Shown here one piece after another: positions 48,201 to 60,600 of a stretch of 64,000 bases of DNA. Both the position numbers and the translations under genes were made by a program. Source of the stretch: Oxytricha trifallax (taxonomy: Eukaryota; Ciliophora; Spirotrichea; Sporadotrichida; Oxytrichidae); assembly GCA_000711775.1 (NCBI GenBank), contig ARYC01001860.1, positions 1 through 64,000 of the forward strand, given 5' to 3'. The notes under the pieces were generated by a model. The model was given only the letters and a program-made list of their open reading frames with translations. It had not been told where the DNA came from and ran no database searches. How positions within the stretch are numbered: the stretch's first letter is position 1; every line of letters begins with the position of its first letter.

Positions 48201-49658
48201 TTATAAATAGATTTCTGTGATAAAATTATAGAGTACCATTCCTTCATAATAAACACCTGTATAAGATCAAACTCAAAAGAAAGGTGGGGCGTTTGCAAAG
48301 CCATCATTCATTGCATTTAATGAGAAATATAATTAAATTAATATTATCTCAATATTTTGATTCATGATGAAGCCCGGTATGAAGAGAACTGAATAAGTAT
48401 CTTCTAATTAGACACTTGAGCAAAATTAAAGCAGTGTTTTAGATAACTCTAGAAACTAAGCTCTCTCTCAAAACACAAGTATCTAAAATCAGAAAACATT
48501 AGAAACTGTTAACAAACCTCCTGTTTCCTTCACTGAGAAATACGGGATAGCTAACAATATCCAAACTAACCAACCTTAAATCGGAGGAGGTACTTCACTA
48601 AACTAACAAACTACTTTAGCAAGTTTGGGTTAGAAGGAACAGACAATTTCATCTATACCTACTTTAGGAAATGAAGTTTCGAGAAGAAGCATATAGCAAC
48701 CTGCTTATGTGCCTGAATAAAGAAGCAGATTTACACTAGATAGTAACATTCCTTAAAGTACTTCTAACGTAAACTTAAATGAGCCAGCGAAGAAGTAAAT
48801 CGTAGACCCATTTGCAAAGTATGACAACTATGATCCTCTTTAAAAGCTTTAAGCTGATAAACCTTAAGTATAGCAATAAATCTAGCCATAAGTGATTTAA
48901 CAAATTCCTAGTTTAATCGAAAACAAAGCAGATATAAAACCAGTTTAAAATCGTAGTCCCTGGGATGCTCCTGTCTCTTCTGATATCAAAGAGATCCCAT
49001 AACTTGCAGGTGGATTGAATAGTAACAACAATAATTTACCAATAAATAAGCCTGCAGGGTTATGGGGCGACTAAAATCCTATCAGCACTATTCCAACTCT
49101 TGGAGGAGGTGCAAGTAATAACATTTAGCCTCTTAATGGAGGAGGAGTTCAGAAATAAAACATTTGGGGAGATGCACCACTCTAACAACCTAAATAAAAC
49201 TTATGGGACGCCAAGCCCTTTGATGAACCAAAGATTCTTGGTTCATAATAGAATAATATCATCTCTTAGCCAAAGAAAAATCTTTGGGATGAGTAGCCCA
49301 ATGATCCTATAGTAAATAACATAAGCAGTGTACCTTAAACAAATAAGTACGATTTTGGTGTAAATGATAATGTAAGTGTTTTCTTTATTGTAAATGAAAC
49401 AGTCTTTCTCTTTGCATTTCTATTTTCTTAAAACTAATTTAATTTTAGAGCTCGATTCCTGCTTTGAAAGACAACAAGAGCAATATTAATTCAAATCCCC
49501 AAAATGACTATTTAAGCATGATTGGTGATAGAAATAGTCGCTAGCCTAGGATGAGAATGGGTGGTGCTCCTAAACAAGAAATTTAAGCAAGTAAAGTTAA
49601 GCCTACTGCTATGGGAGGTGGAATTATGAATGGATTGGATGAACTCGAAGGATTATGA
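45245..49658 (+). CDS. Long coiled-coil protein with acidic N-terminus
   Basis: Starts at ATG 45245-45247 (MIDDDYSDNMNADDNFEEEY) and ends at TGA 49656-49658. GT..AG introns: 45510-45720, 45918-45975, 46256-46294, 46540-46574 and 49372-49448; the first, at 211 nt, may hide an IES. Residues of about 1-200 are very acidic (DDYEDDDFDNDEEE). A continuous coiled coil follows (46575-48150), then a disordered C-terminus with recurring LWGD/LWDA/LWDE tryptophan motifs (about 49060-49300). One or two junctions at 48190-48370 are unresolved and break the frame, likely small IESs. Layout suggests a ciliary or cytoskeletal scaffold, perhaps lebercilin-like, but I cannot confirm a family. Confidence 0.8.
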
Positions 49659-49910
49659 TTGATATTAATAATTATATGAAGTTTTTCAATTATACAATAG
49701 ATATCGCAATTTATGTGAAATAATTAAATGGATAATTATTTAGCATACAAAAGTAAATACTAAATTATAGTGTAAAATATTAGCCAGAGCAAATCTATAT
49801 TGATATCTAGAAATTCTAAAAGTAAGAATAAAACATTTAAGGACTTATATTGATATCTATTATATTTCAATATTAGAATTTATTGTTTAATAAGGAATTT
49901 TATTTTAAAA

Positions 49911-52153
49911 ATGCGATTAAGACACTAATTTATAACTTTTTCTTCTGTACTCATGATTATAATTAGATTAATCTCTAATTTTAATCTTATATTAATTATA
50001 TATCGTTGTTTGCAGTTTCATTCCTAACTTTATACCGCATGCAAAATATAATTGACGAAAAGTTCAATCCTTTTAGTAAGAAATTCATTTCAAAACTTTA
50101 GAGTCATTTTTGTATATCAATATTATAAACTTAAAATAATGGTAATTGATTATAGTCCTAAGAATATACTTTGCAAAAATGGGGGATATTTCTAGTTCAA
50201 TTGCCAGAAACATCAGAGATGAATTTCAAATAGTAATCTTAGATTATTTTTAAAGTAATGTAGCTTTTAACGGATTTGATGATAGTCAAAGCATTTTCTG
50301 AAACTCTTAACATAGACAACATGAACACCGATTTCGAATAATATAGATAGTATGTTTCAGTAGATGGGAGTGAAAAATCATTTTTAAAAGCCCCTTATCC
50401 CTAAAATTGGGCTCAACACGATTGGTATTACAATCCGCTAAATCGAACTACTTACCCTGAATACCAAGTTGGACCTACCTAAATGGAGGACATTAGATAT
50501 AACTTTAAACAATGAATTGTTATTTTAATTTGATTTTAGTTTGACTATCAATACTTCTATTTCCACGCTATAAGTAACGCCACATATTTAGTGACAGAGA
50601 AAAAATCTTAGTATTAAGGGTATGAGTCTTAAGTAATTGGCTATCACCCCTCATTTAACTATACACTATGGTCAGCAACAGACTCCTTAGAATCTAGATG
50701 TAAAAAAGTGACAACACCAGACGGAATAAATCACGCTTTTTATAGTCCTAACTGCAGGACATGGTATGTTCAATAAAAAGCTCAATAAAACTGTAAATAA
50801 ATTCTTTTTATTGTTTAACCCTTAATGATATATAGACACTTTCATTTAAGATTTGTATAAATTTGCATCTGACAGGAAATATGGCTTTACACTCTGTGTC
50901 CCAATTAAAAACTAAAAGAATGATAGTTTCTATGGTGCTACATGCAAAAATATCTTCCCTACATTAAGATAAAATACGAATAATTTCATCACTCAGTAAT
51001 ATCTTAATCAAATTGACGCTAATTATCTATTATTTCACAAAGATAGTAATTTCGTAAGTTTTCTTTGAGTTAACTAAGAAATAATATTGCTTTGAAATAT
51101 TTTCATGATTCTAAATTCTTGAATATAGCTTTCTGGCAATTATGATCAGCTTCTCTACCAAATTTATATTAATAAAATTTTCAATAATTATTGTAATAAA
51201 AATATTCAAATGTCCTATATACTGTATCAATCAGAAAATATTGTGGTATCTAAATTTAAGCTTGACACCACTTTTGACTCTAATAATTTTGATGTTGCCT
51301 ATTTCGATTAAGATTCAAATAAATTGTAATTAAATCTTTCAGGGGAGGTAAAACTTATAGAAGTAGCATTTTGAAAAAGAAAAAAATAATTAAAAAACGT
51401 TTTATCAATACTTTTTATGCCTAAAATTTATCTTAGTATTTAGATAAAAGTAATTTAAGCCTAAAATTTGTTCCAACATCTATATTTAATTTCAAAATTT
51501 TGTAAACGATTAATAATTTTTAAGATAAAGTTAGTTATTTATTTAAAAAATAATAGTAACCACTTTGAATACAATTTCACTTTGAATACAATTTCTTAGA
51601 GTTCATTGAAACTCAAAAATGTCATTTTATCTGGCAAGAAACCTCCCCTCCCTATCTTTCTACTTCCTTTATAAATACCTACTATTCTTAGATTTTGCTA
51701 ATTTTCATTTTTTATAACTAATTAACGATATAGTGCAATGATAATTCAAAAAATAAAAGTGAAACTAATTTCATTTGATTCATCAAATAGTAAAGACAAT
51801 TTCAAAGAAATCTAATTTGGCTTGTTTTTCGATAGAGTTAAAATCATAGGAGAGAAAGATGAAATATTAGATAAATTTCAAGTTATTTTCTACACAAACT
51901 TCCTTCTTCCATATGTGATATGCATTATAATTCTCACATTTGCTCAAATATAGTAAGGGAAATCTTATTCTTCTTTTGAACTTGACTCTTAATATTTTTT
52001 AGTTTCATTTATAAAATAAAAAATAAAGAAAAGCTGGCAGATTCATCTAGAAATAAGTCTAAAACATTGAAGTTACACAAATAAATTGAGGATATCAATA
52101 AAATTAAGTTGAAATATTATTCTAAATATATTTTTACGATTTAATTACTATGA
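49911..52153 (+). CDS. Cache-domain membrane receptor, tandem copy 1 (short)
   Basis: First of four related genes. Signal/membrane segment at the N-terminus (MRLRHQFITFSSVLMII). Then SFLTLYRMQNIIDEKFNPF, YFAKMGDISSSIARNIRDEF and an extracellular Cache-like ligand-sensing domain in several exons: QTDLMIVKAFSE.., HDWYYNPLNRTTYPEY (about 50420), YFHAISNATYLVTEKKS (about 50550), DTFIQDLYKFASDRKYGFTL (about 50835). A second membrane segment (NFLLPYVICIIILTFA, about 51905) follows the FGLFF block. Short introns separate modules. It ends at TGA 52151-52153, overlapping the next ATG (52150), and lacks the TPR/VWA part seen in copy 4. Either a truncated duplicate or an incomplete gene whose 3' MDSs lie elsewhere. 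Confidence 0.7.
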
Positions 52154-54420
52154 AGCTCCGGTGCTAATTTTTAATTTTTTCAATCCTTATGTTTCTTATA
52201 ACATAATAAACACTTTCACAAATATAAAATCGATTTCCATTAAATTTGAATTATATCTCGCTGTTTGGAGTTTCATTCTTCACTCAGTATCAAATAAGTC
52301 AGATAATTAAAGAGAAATTCAATCCTTTCAGTAAGTGCATTACTCATTATTCGTATAGAGTAAATTATTATTTTTATAAACAAGTAAATTTATATGAAAA
52401 GTTCTGGCGCTAATGATTAACAATTTTAGTTCTTAAGATTTATTTCTCAAAAATGAGCGATATTTCCCTGTCCATAACTAGAAATATCAAAGATGAGTTC
52501 TAAATTGTAAGTGAACAATTTCCTGCATATTTCAATAAATTATAAACTAATTCGAGCTTAAACATTACAATTTAGTTACAAACTGATCTGATGATCGCAA
52601 AGAGACTTGCTGAAAAATTTTCAGCACAGACCATAAATAACCAGTTTGAGTAATATAGATCTCGGGTCTCAGTTGATGGATATGCTGAAGGGATTAAGAA
52701 AACTCCTCCATTCTATCCATTCGACTACAGCAAACATGATTGGTACTTCACTCCTTTAAATAGAACTCAATATCCAGAATATCTAGTAGGGGCCACTCAA
52801 CAAGCTGACATTAAGTATAATTGTTCAAATCTATAATTTATGAATAGAATTATCACTATTATAGTGTGATTACTCATACTACTTCTTTCATGCATTGAGC
52901 AATACTACATACCTGGTAACAGACAAGAAATCCTAATATTATGGCTATGAGTCTGAAATATTTTGCAGTCACCCTTCCTAGAACAATTCTATTTGGACTG
53001 GCGCGAATGCAGCTTCCTCAAAATGTCGATAGACAATCGATAAGAATGGTCAGCAAATTTAATGGTACAGCCCAACCTGTAGAGGCTGGTATATCTAGTA
53101 AAAAGAATAATAGAGCTGTAAGTTGACAGAATTCGTTTCTTAATTTAACTATAGATACCCTTTTCTAAGATCTGTATGTCTTCGCAGCTGATAAGAGATT
53201 AGGGATGACAGTTTGCGCTCCAATTCTTAGAACAAATCTATCCTACTATGGAGCTCACTGCAAAGATATATATCCTACTTTGAATCAGCAGAATAACAAT
53301 TTCTTTACATACTAGTACCTCGATTAAATCAAAGCTAACTACATACTCTTTCAAAAAGATTCACAATTTGTAAATTTCACTTTCAACTCATATCATTGCT
53401 TTATAGTACAACAAAAACTATGGGAATTTCTTGAATTAAATGTCACAGATTATATTCAACTCTGAAACAAATGTACTGAGGGGATTTGAGCTTGATGAGG
53501 ATTATAAAAGTGACGAGATTGATATAGCATACTTTAAGAGAGGCGATACTTAATTGTAAGTTTATTCTTAATTATGAAGATTAAATTAAGTTTTTAACTT
53601 GCATAATATTATTTCCACCACTATGATCGAATTATAATTTTGAAATATATAGTGCATTTATTATGACAAAAGTAAAGATAAAGCTTTAAAAAATGAACAA
53701 ATAGCTTGAAGATTGGGCGGAGGTAAGTCATCTAGTAAAAATGATTTGAAATTTGATATTTCTTTATATTTAGTATGATTTTATTTTAAAAAAAGCTGAG
53801 AGCAAATGAGTTTAATTGAGTAGCACTGAATTACAATATTTTAATCAGAAATCTTAAATAAGCAGAGATAAATTACAAAATGGTATATATTTCGTTTATT
53901 TACTCTCTCCATTTTTATTGCCCCTTCCCAAGACAAGTACAAAGAATTTGATTTCGGTTTAGTATTTTAAGGTGACTACATAACCAAAGGAAAGCAAGCT
54001 ATAATCGATAAAATAAGAAACATTTTTATTGTTAATTTCTTGACTCCCTATGTATGCATCTTTGTTTTTTTCGCTTTTGGTTATATTTGGTAAGTTAAGG
54101 ACTATATAATGATCATACCTTAAGGATAATAAGTATAAGTAAGCTAAGGGGATAAAGTGAAATTTAGTAATTAATATTTTTTAGTTTCTTGATATGGTTT
54201 TCAACAAGGATTTTCAATCCTATGGATGAACTCTATGAGAAGATTGATTGATAAATTATTGAAGTATCAAGTGACTCATTTGCTTACAAAGAGCACAAAA
54301 CTTTTTATTTTGAGTTGTTAGAGAGAACTAAACTAACTTTACGATGCCGCGAATTTGTTTGTAAAGACGCTCCGAGTTGCCAAGCAGGCATTCTTGGTGG
54401 GTGACCACAAAAAATATATA
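52150..54420 (+). CDS. Cache-domain membrane receptor, tandem copy 2
   Basis: Same order as copy 1: N-terminal membrane segment (MKLRCQFLIFSILMFLI), KEKFNPF, YFSKMSDISLSITRNIKDEF, Cache modules (QTDLMIAKRLAEKF; KHDWYFTPLNRTQYPEY at about 52740; CDYSYYFFHALSNTTYLV at about 52870; DTLFQDLYVFAADKRLGMTV at about 53150; YFKRGDTQ at about 53540). Then the FDFGLVFQGDYITKGKQ block with a second membrane segment (NFLTPYVCIFVFFAFGYIW, to about 54090), and the start of the cytosolic part (RIFNPMDELYEKI; LRVAKQAFLVGDHKKYI at about 54360-54420), where similarity to copy 4 stops. Probably truncated. Confidence 0.75.
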
Positions 54421-54602
54421 AATATTATTATATGTAATGGATTTATTTTGAAAATGAATATAGTCAAAAATAATTCAGTTCAAAATTAATTTAAATATGA
54501 CACTGGCATTATTACAAACCACTTCAATTATTGTTAGTAAAAATAGATAATTCGTTTAATATTATGTATAATTATAATTATAGTATTAAAGCTAAAATAT
54601 CC

Positions 54603-57526
54603 ATGGCTAAAAAGTTGAGATATTAATTTTTGATAGTTTCTGCTGTTCTCTATATTATTGTAGAATTATACTACTTTTCAAAATGAAGCTAATAATAAAT
54701 ATTTGTAAAAATGAACATATTATTACAATATCTCATCATTTGGAACGTCGTTCTTAACTTTGTATAGAATGAAGCAGATTATTGAAGAAAGATTTAATCC
54801 TTTTAGTAAGTACAAAATCAAAAGTTTAGTCTCTATGAATCAACTTGAATTTAAAATGACTATCAAACATTAGCTTTTTTATTTTCTATAATAACTTTTT
54901 TAAATTATCCCATTATAGTCCTTAATTTATACTTCGCAAAGATGAATGACATATCTTTCTCAATCTCGGATATTAAAAATATTGAATAAATATCAGTAAA
55001 CTTTAAATTAAAGAGTATTTTAAGGACTTTCAAATTTTTGTTTATAGTTATGATATGTACATATTTTCCAAAAAACTTATAGAAATAATGAAAAATATAG
55101 AATTTTCAGCTACTTATATTATTTAATAATAACATTCGTGCTGAACTCCAATTAGTATAGATATATGTGATTTAATTCTTTTTAGCTTTAAACAGATATG
55201 ATAATTGCAAAATTCATGACCGAGAAGATGGCCTTTTACAATTTATATAACCCAGATTTCGAGTAGTTCAGGTAGAACGTGTCTGTAGACGCAGTGGAAA
55301 TAGCGTTCAGTAATTAATCTTTTCCATTTGATGCATTCAAGCATGACTGGTACTATACGCCTCTTGATAGAACAATCTACCCATAGTTTGCTCCTGGAAT
55401 TAGTTAACTCAAGGATATCTAATATTAGTAAATGACCATTTTTATATGAAAAATAAATGAGGAATTTAAATATGCAACTGATTATTAAAATTATGAGGAG
55501 ATTAATTAATAATTTTATAAGTTAAGCATGAATTATTAAAAATCACTAGATGAAATAATGTGGTGTAATAGTAGGGAAGTTTTTACTAAATTTGATAACT
55601 CGTTAATCAATATAAAAAATTGTAATTAAATAAATAATTAATTTGTAAAAATGATAATTAAATGGTAAGTTTAGATTCTTCCCTTTGCTGCAAAGAATTC
55701 ATATTCAGATCTTCATTATTATTTTGACTTTGACAATTGCATATAATATTAATGAATTTTATTGCCTAAAGTAATTTGTGTTTATAAAATAATGCGATTA
55801 CTCTTACTACTTCTTTCATGCTTTAAGTAATGCTTCTTACCTTGTAACTGCTAAGGAGACTGAGTACTATGGTTATGAATCTGGAATATTTTGTGATCAT
55901 CCTTCTTAATTTCAATATATTTGGATTAACTAACTTTCTCTCTCTTCATAATCAGTTTAAAAATATAATTTTATCAAGAATAAAAGTAAAACTTATAAAT
56001 CAATATAAAATAATAAAGAAACTCATTCACTTATTCTAAAATGTTTTATAATTAGGGATTAAAATAATTAAAAGTTAAAATTGCTAAATTTATTCATCAA
56101 TTTTACTATATTTAAAGCAACATTAAAATTTTCCTTAAAATGTATAAAATAATAAATATTAAAATTTTGACCAGTAAAATTGAAAATTTAAAAGTTTTTC
56201 ATAATAAACTTATTGATTAAATGGCTATATTGCTAAATTACAATGCTTTTATAAAGAAGTAAGTGAAGAATTATTACTAAAAACAAAATTAATTAAAATA
56301 ATATATAAAATAAAAAATTAAGAAATTATAACCCTTTAGATTCACTAATAATTATAAATTAGGTTAATTCCTTTTGCAAAATTATTCTAGTCATTATTCT
56401 TTTTATTATAATTTCAACAATTCTATTAATATTTAATGAATGTAAAGTTGTTTACGATCAAGATGATTATAAACACTAGTTTTACAGTCCTACATGTAGA
56501 GGATGGTATGTCTAGTAAAAAGAGCTCAGAAATTGTAAAATAATTTGTGATAATTAATATGAGGTTTATAGACACATTATTTTAAGATTTGTATGTTTTT
56601 GCAGGACTCAAATAACTAGGAATGACTATATGCGCTCCTATCAATACGATACAAGATGGTAGATAAGAACATAATGGAGCACATTCATTAAAAATTAGAA
56701 TAATAGTTAAATGAAATTTTAATTTAGTAGTATTTCATTGCAAGGATATTTATCCATCTCTGAATAGCAATGAATAAAACTTCTTGTCTGATTAGTATTT
56801 GAGTTAAATCAAGGCAAACTATATGCTTTTTCAAATAGATGACAGCTTTGTAATATTTTCTGATTTCTTAATTTCATTAATAGAGCAGCGGAGATTACTC
56901 TTCAGTCAAGCAATTAATATCATCGATTGTTTTCAATTCAGATGATGATAAGGTTAGAGATTTTAAAATTGATTCAACATACAAAACGAATTAGGTTTAA
57001 ATTGCAAATTTTAAGATCGATGACACTGAATAGTAAGTAGTTTCTTTCATTTTGAAAGTTTTATCTGTAACAAACATTTCGTAGAACTATGATACTTTCT
57101 AAGTTAAGAATCAAGTTGAAAAAGTTTGACTCTAAGAGCTCAGAAAAGTTCAAGGATTTCGATTTTGGATTGATATTTGAAGGAGACTATATCAAAAGAG
57201 GGAAAGATGATATATTATGGCGATTCAATTCGATTTATGGACACTATTTTATATTGCCTTATGTGATACTATTGATGATATTTACAGTGGCATACATGAT
57301 GTAAGTAATTTTAACTGTAAAAGTATAGGTAGATTTAAATAAATTGGGTAAATTATATAGTAAAAAAAATTAAAAATAGTCTTCCCTTAAAACTCTTAAT
57401 ATTTTTTAGTTAAAGTGAAGTGAAATTACAAAGGATTTGCTGAACTACAACGAGATCGCATAAAGTCTTGGCAAAGAGTCACAGAAGTTTAAAAAAATAT
57501 TGGCTAAAAATTTCCAATATAAATGA
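54603..57526 (+). CDS. Cache-domain membrane receptor, tandem copy 3
   Basis: Begins MAKKLRYQFLIVSAVLYIIV at 54603. Modules in order: IIEERFNPF (about 54775), YFAKMNDISFSISDIK (about 54925), QTDMIIAKFMTEKM with KHDWYYTPLDRTIYPQF (55185-55420), CDYSYYFFHALSNASYLVTA (55795-55925), FYSPTCRGWYVQQK (about 56480), DTLFQDLYVFAGLKQLGMTI (about 56570), then FDFGLIFEGDYIKRGKDD and a membrane segment (FILPYVILLMIFTVAY, 57089-57300). It closes at TGA 57524-57526 after a short coil. A gap with no coding at 55930-56450 separates two Cache pieces and probably contains an IES. No TPR/VWA part. Confidence 0.7.
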
Positions 57527-57624
57527 ATTAAGAAATTAAGGAATACTTTAAATAGCATAATTTGTAAAGGGTTTTAATTCAAATACTAAATAATTTACAA
57601 TATATCTTTATCAAAAACTAGTCT

Positions 57625-60600
57625 ATGGTAAAACTAAGATACCAGTTTTTACTGATCTCTATCACCCTCTATCTTATAAAAATAAAAGCAGCATTTATGA
57701 ATTATTATAATTAAATAATTATTATATTTCACTCTTTGCTGTATCATTTTTTACTATGTTCAGAATGTACTAAATTATCAATGACAAATTTAATCCGTTT
57801 AGTAAGTGTATACTAAGCTTCATTTTATGTTACTACTTAGTACTATATATTTAGTCTAAACTTTATTCGTTAGTTCTGGAAATATACTTCTCTAAAATGA
57901 GTGATATAGCAACGGCAATAACTCATCATATCAAGGATGAACTGTAATTAGTAAGTCTGATATATTTTACTTTTTCGTGTTAGTTATCAATCAATATTGA
58001 GAATAGGGTCTAAAACAGTGCTAAAAAAGCTTCAAATATTTTTACTTAGGTTAATCTTAAATAAATATGACACCCTTATTAATTTATTGACTAATTCCAG
58101 AACTCATTAATCTTTAGTATCAAACAGACATGATAATCTTGAAGTAATTTGCTGAAAAATTAACGAATCCTTCCTCGATGAATCAAAATTTTGACTAATA
58201 AAAAATCCCTTATTTTATATTGACTCGTTTTAACAATATAATTAATATAAATATTATATTAATTATGCAACAAAATTCTTAATCAATTTAAAAATAAGTT
58301 TTCCTTTCAAGTAATAAATTAAATATTAGTAAGGAATTTATTTTTAAATTAGAATAATGCATGAGTATAACTTTGCTCATTAGCAATTTAAATAATATAT
58401 AACTAATGAAAAATAGAAACTAATTATAACTTCACAATTTATAAATAATTCTCTGAAAATTATGTGAATACTTCAAAAATTTGTCTTATAATTAAGTTTT
58501 ACATTTATTTAATATTTCTTCTAATTTAATATTATTTTTCTTTTATTAAATATTGGCTTTTGTAAATACAGACCTCAAGTTTCAAATGATGGATACTTAA
58601 AATCTCATTAAGGGAAGCCATATGAACTATCCTATAACATGCACGATTGGTACTACACTCCTTTTAATAGAACACTATATCCTTAATTTGCTCCAGGATT
58701 TGCTTAAGAGACTGATATCAAGTTTTAACCTAACAATTTTATATAAAGTAAAAGTACTTGTATAAGCATTATTTTTATAAAAGCAAGTAGTGCGATTACT
58801 CATACTTTGTATTTCATGCAATAGGAAATGCTTCATATCTCGTGACTCAAAAGATGTCTACTTACTTTGCTTTTGAATCAGAAGTTTAATGCAGTCATCC
58901 ATCCGAGTTTCAAGGATAGTATAATAATACAAACAACGAAAGCTCTACAATGTTTCAACAAAATCTTTATTAATAATAGTTTTATAAGCTCTAAATGCAA
59001 ATGCGTGGGAGACCAGAACGACAAATCATAATGCTACTTTAGTTCGAGTTGCCGCGATTGGTACATAAATCAATAGTAACACACAAAATGTAAATTTCAT
59101 AAGCATAGTGCCTAACTTGTTCCATATAGATACTTTCTTCGATAATTTGTACGTATTTGCACAAGACAATAGTTTAGGCTTAACTCTCTGTGCTCCGATT
59201 TTCTTAAACCCTGTTAATGGATTTTAAAGCAAATTTTATGGAATGAATTGCAAAGACTTTAAACCAACACTTGATAGCAACAAGAAAAATTTCATATCTG
59301 ATTAGTATCTAGAAAGAGTAAAAGTTAATTACATACTGTTTCAAAGAGATGAGAATTTCGTAAGAATTTGAAAACTTATATTTACATTTTAGGAAAAAGA
59401 GAACTTTGATTCTTTTGAAAAATAGATATCAGATATAGTTTATGGTTCAATTCTATATCATTTTATTATTTAAATTAATCTTCAAAAGACCTCAATGTCG
59501 TGGATAAATTCTAAATAGACAAGACTTTTTAATCAGATCAATATCAAATTGCCTATTTTGTTAGAGGTGACTAGAGATTGTAATTATTTCATACTTCTTA
59601 ATAAAAATTCTAGAGCTATGATTATAAGCAAAGTCAGGATAAAATTAAGTTAAATTTATTTTTAAATTAATTGTATCAAAATTGAAATCTTTTGGGAAAG
59701 AATAGGAGAGATACAAGGAATATGATTTTGGACTTTTCTTTGAATCTAAAGAGATTGAAGAAGGAAAAACCTTGATATTAAATAAGTTTGAAGGAATCTT
59801 TAAAAAGAACTTTCTGATACCATACATAGCAGTTTTTTTCTTTTTTTCAGCTTGCTACTTTGCGTAAGTCACAATAGATAGCCTTTTTAATATTTTAGTA
59901 AATCTCATTTAAATCTATTTTTTATAGAAAGATTGAAGTGATGATTCAAAAACATGTGGAAGCGGAGAGGATATAGTAGTCTAAATAAAGCGATAAGTAT
60001 CAATTAGGAAATTTGATTATTAGCACAAAAAGAATGGATTTGCAAGCTAAATAATAGCCTACCGGAAATGTAAACTTTGAATACAAGAAAACTCAGAGAG
60101 AACTAAATTTATCACAAATAAAATTACATTCATATCTTTGATGGGTGACCACAACAAGGCTTTGCTGAAATATACAAAAGTAATAATTTGTTTATTCGAG
60201 TTCACAGAAGTTAGGCATATGTTACAACAATATCGGATGTATTCATCTAAACTTGAAGGATAGAAAGCCGGTTGTATATTTTGAGAATGCCGTAAGAATG
60301 CAAGAAGAGCGATTACAATAAATTACTAGAGACAAACCTGAGTATAAGACCTAGGTGTTTATATATGCATGCCGCTTATACAATTTGTCACTTGCATATT
60401 GCAGATAATTCAAGGCTCTGTACAAAAAGAATATCTATGAGTTTGATGACTTGAAACCATACTTTATAAATAATTTATTTATTAGTTATAATGGATTCAT
60501 TTTTATTATAAAGATTAAAATTTATAAAAATAGTGAAATTACTTTTATAATTATTTTTGAGTTATTTATTATTTTACATGAAAAATTAAGATTAAAAAAC

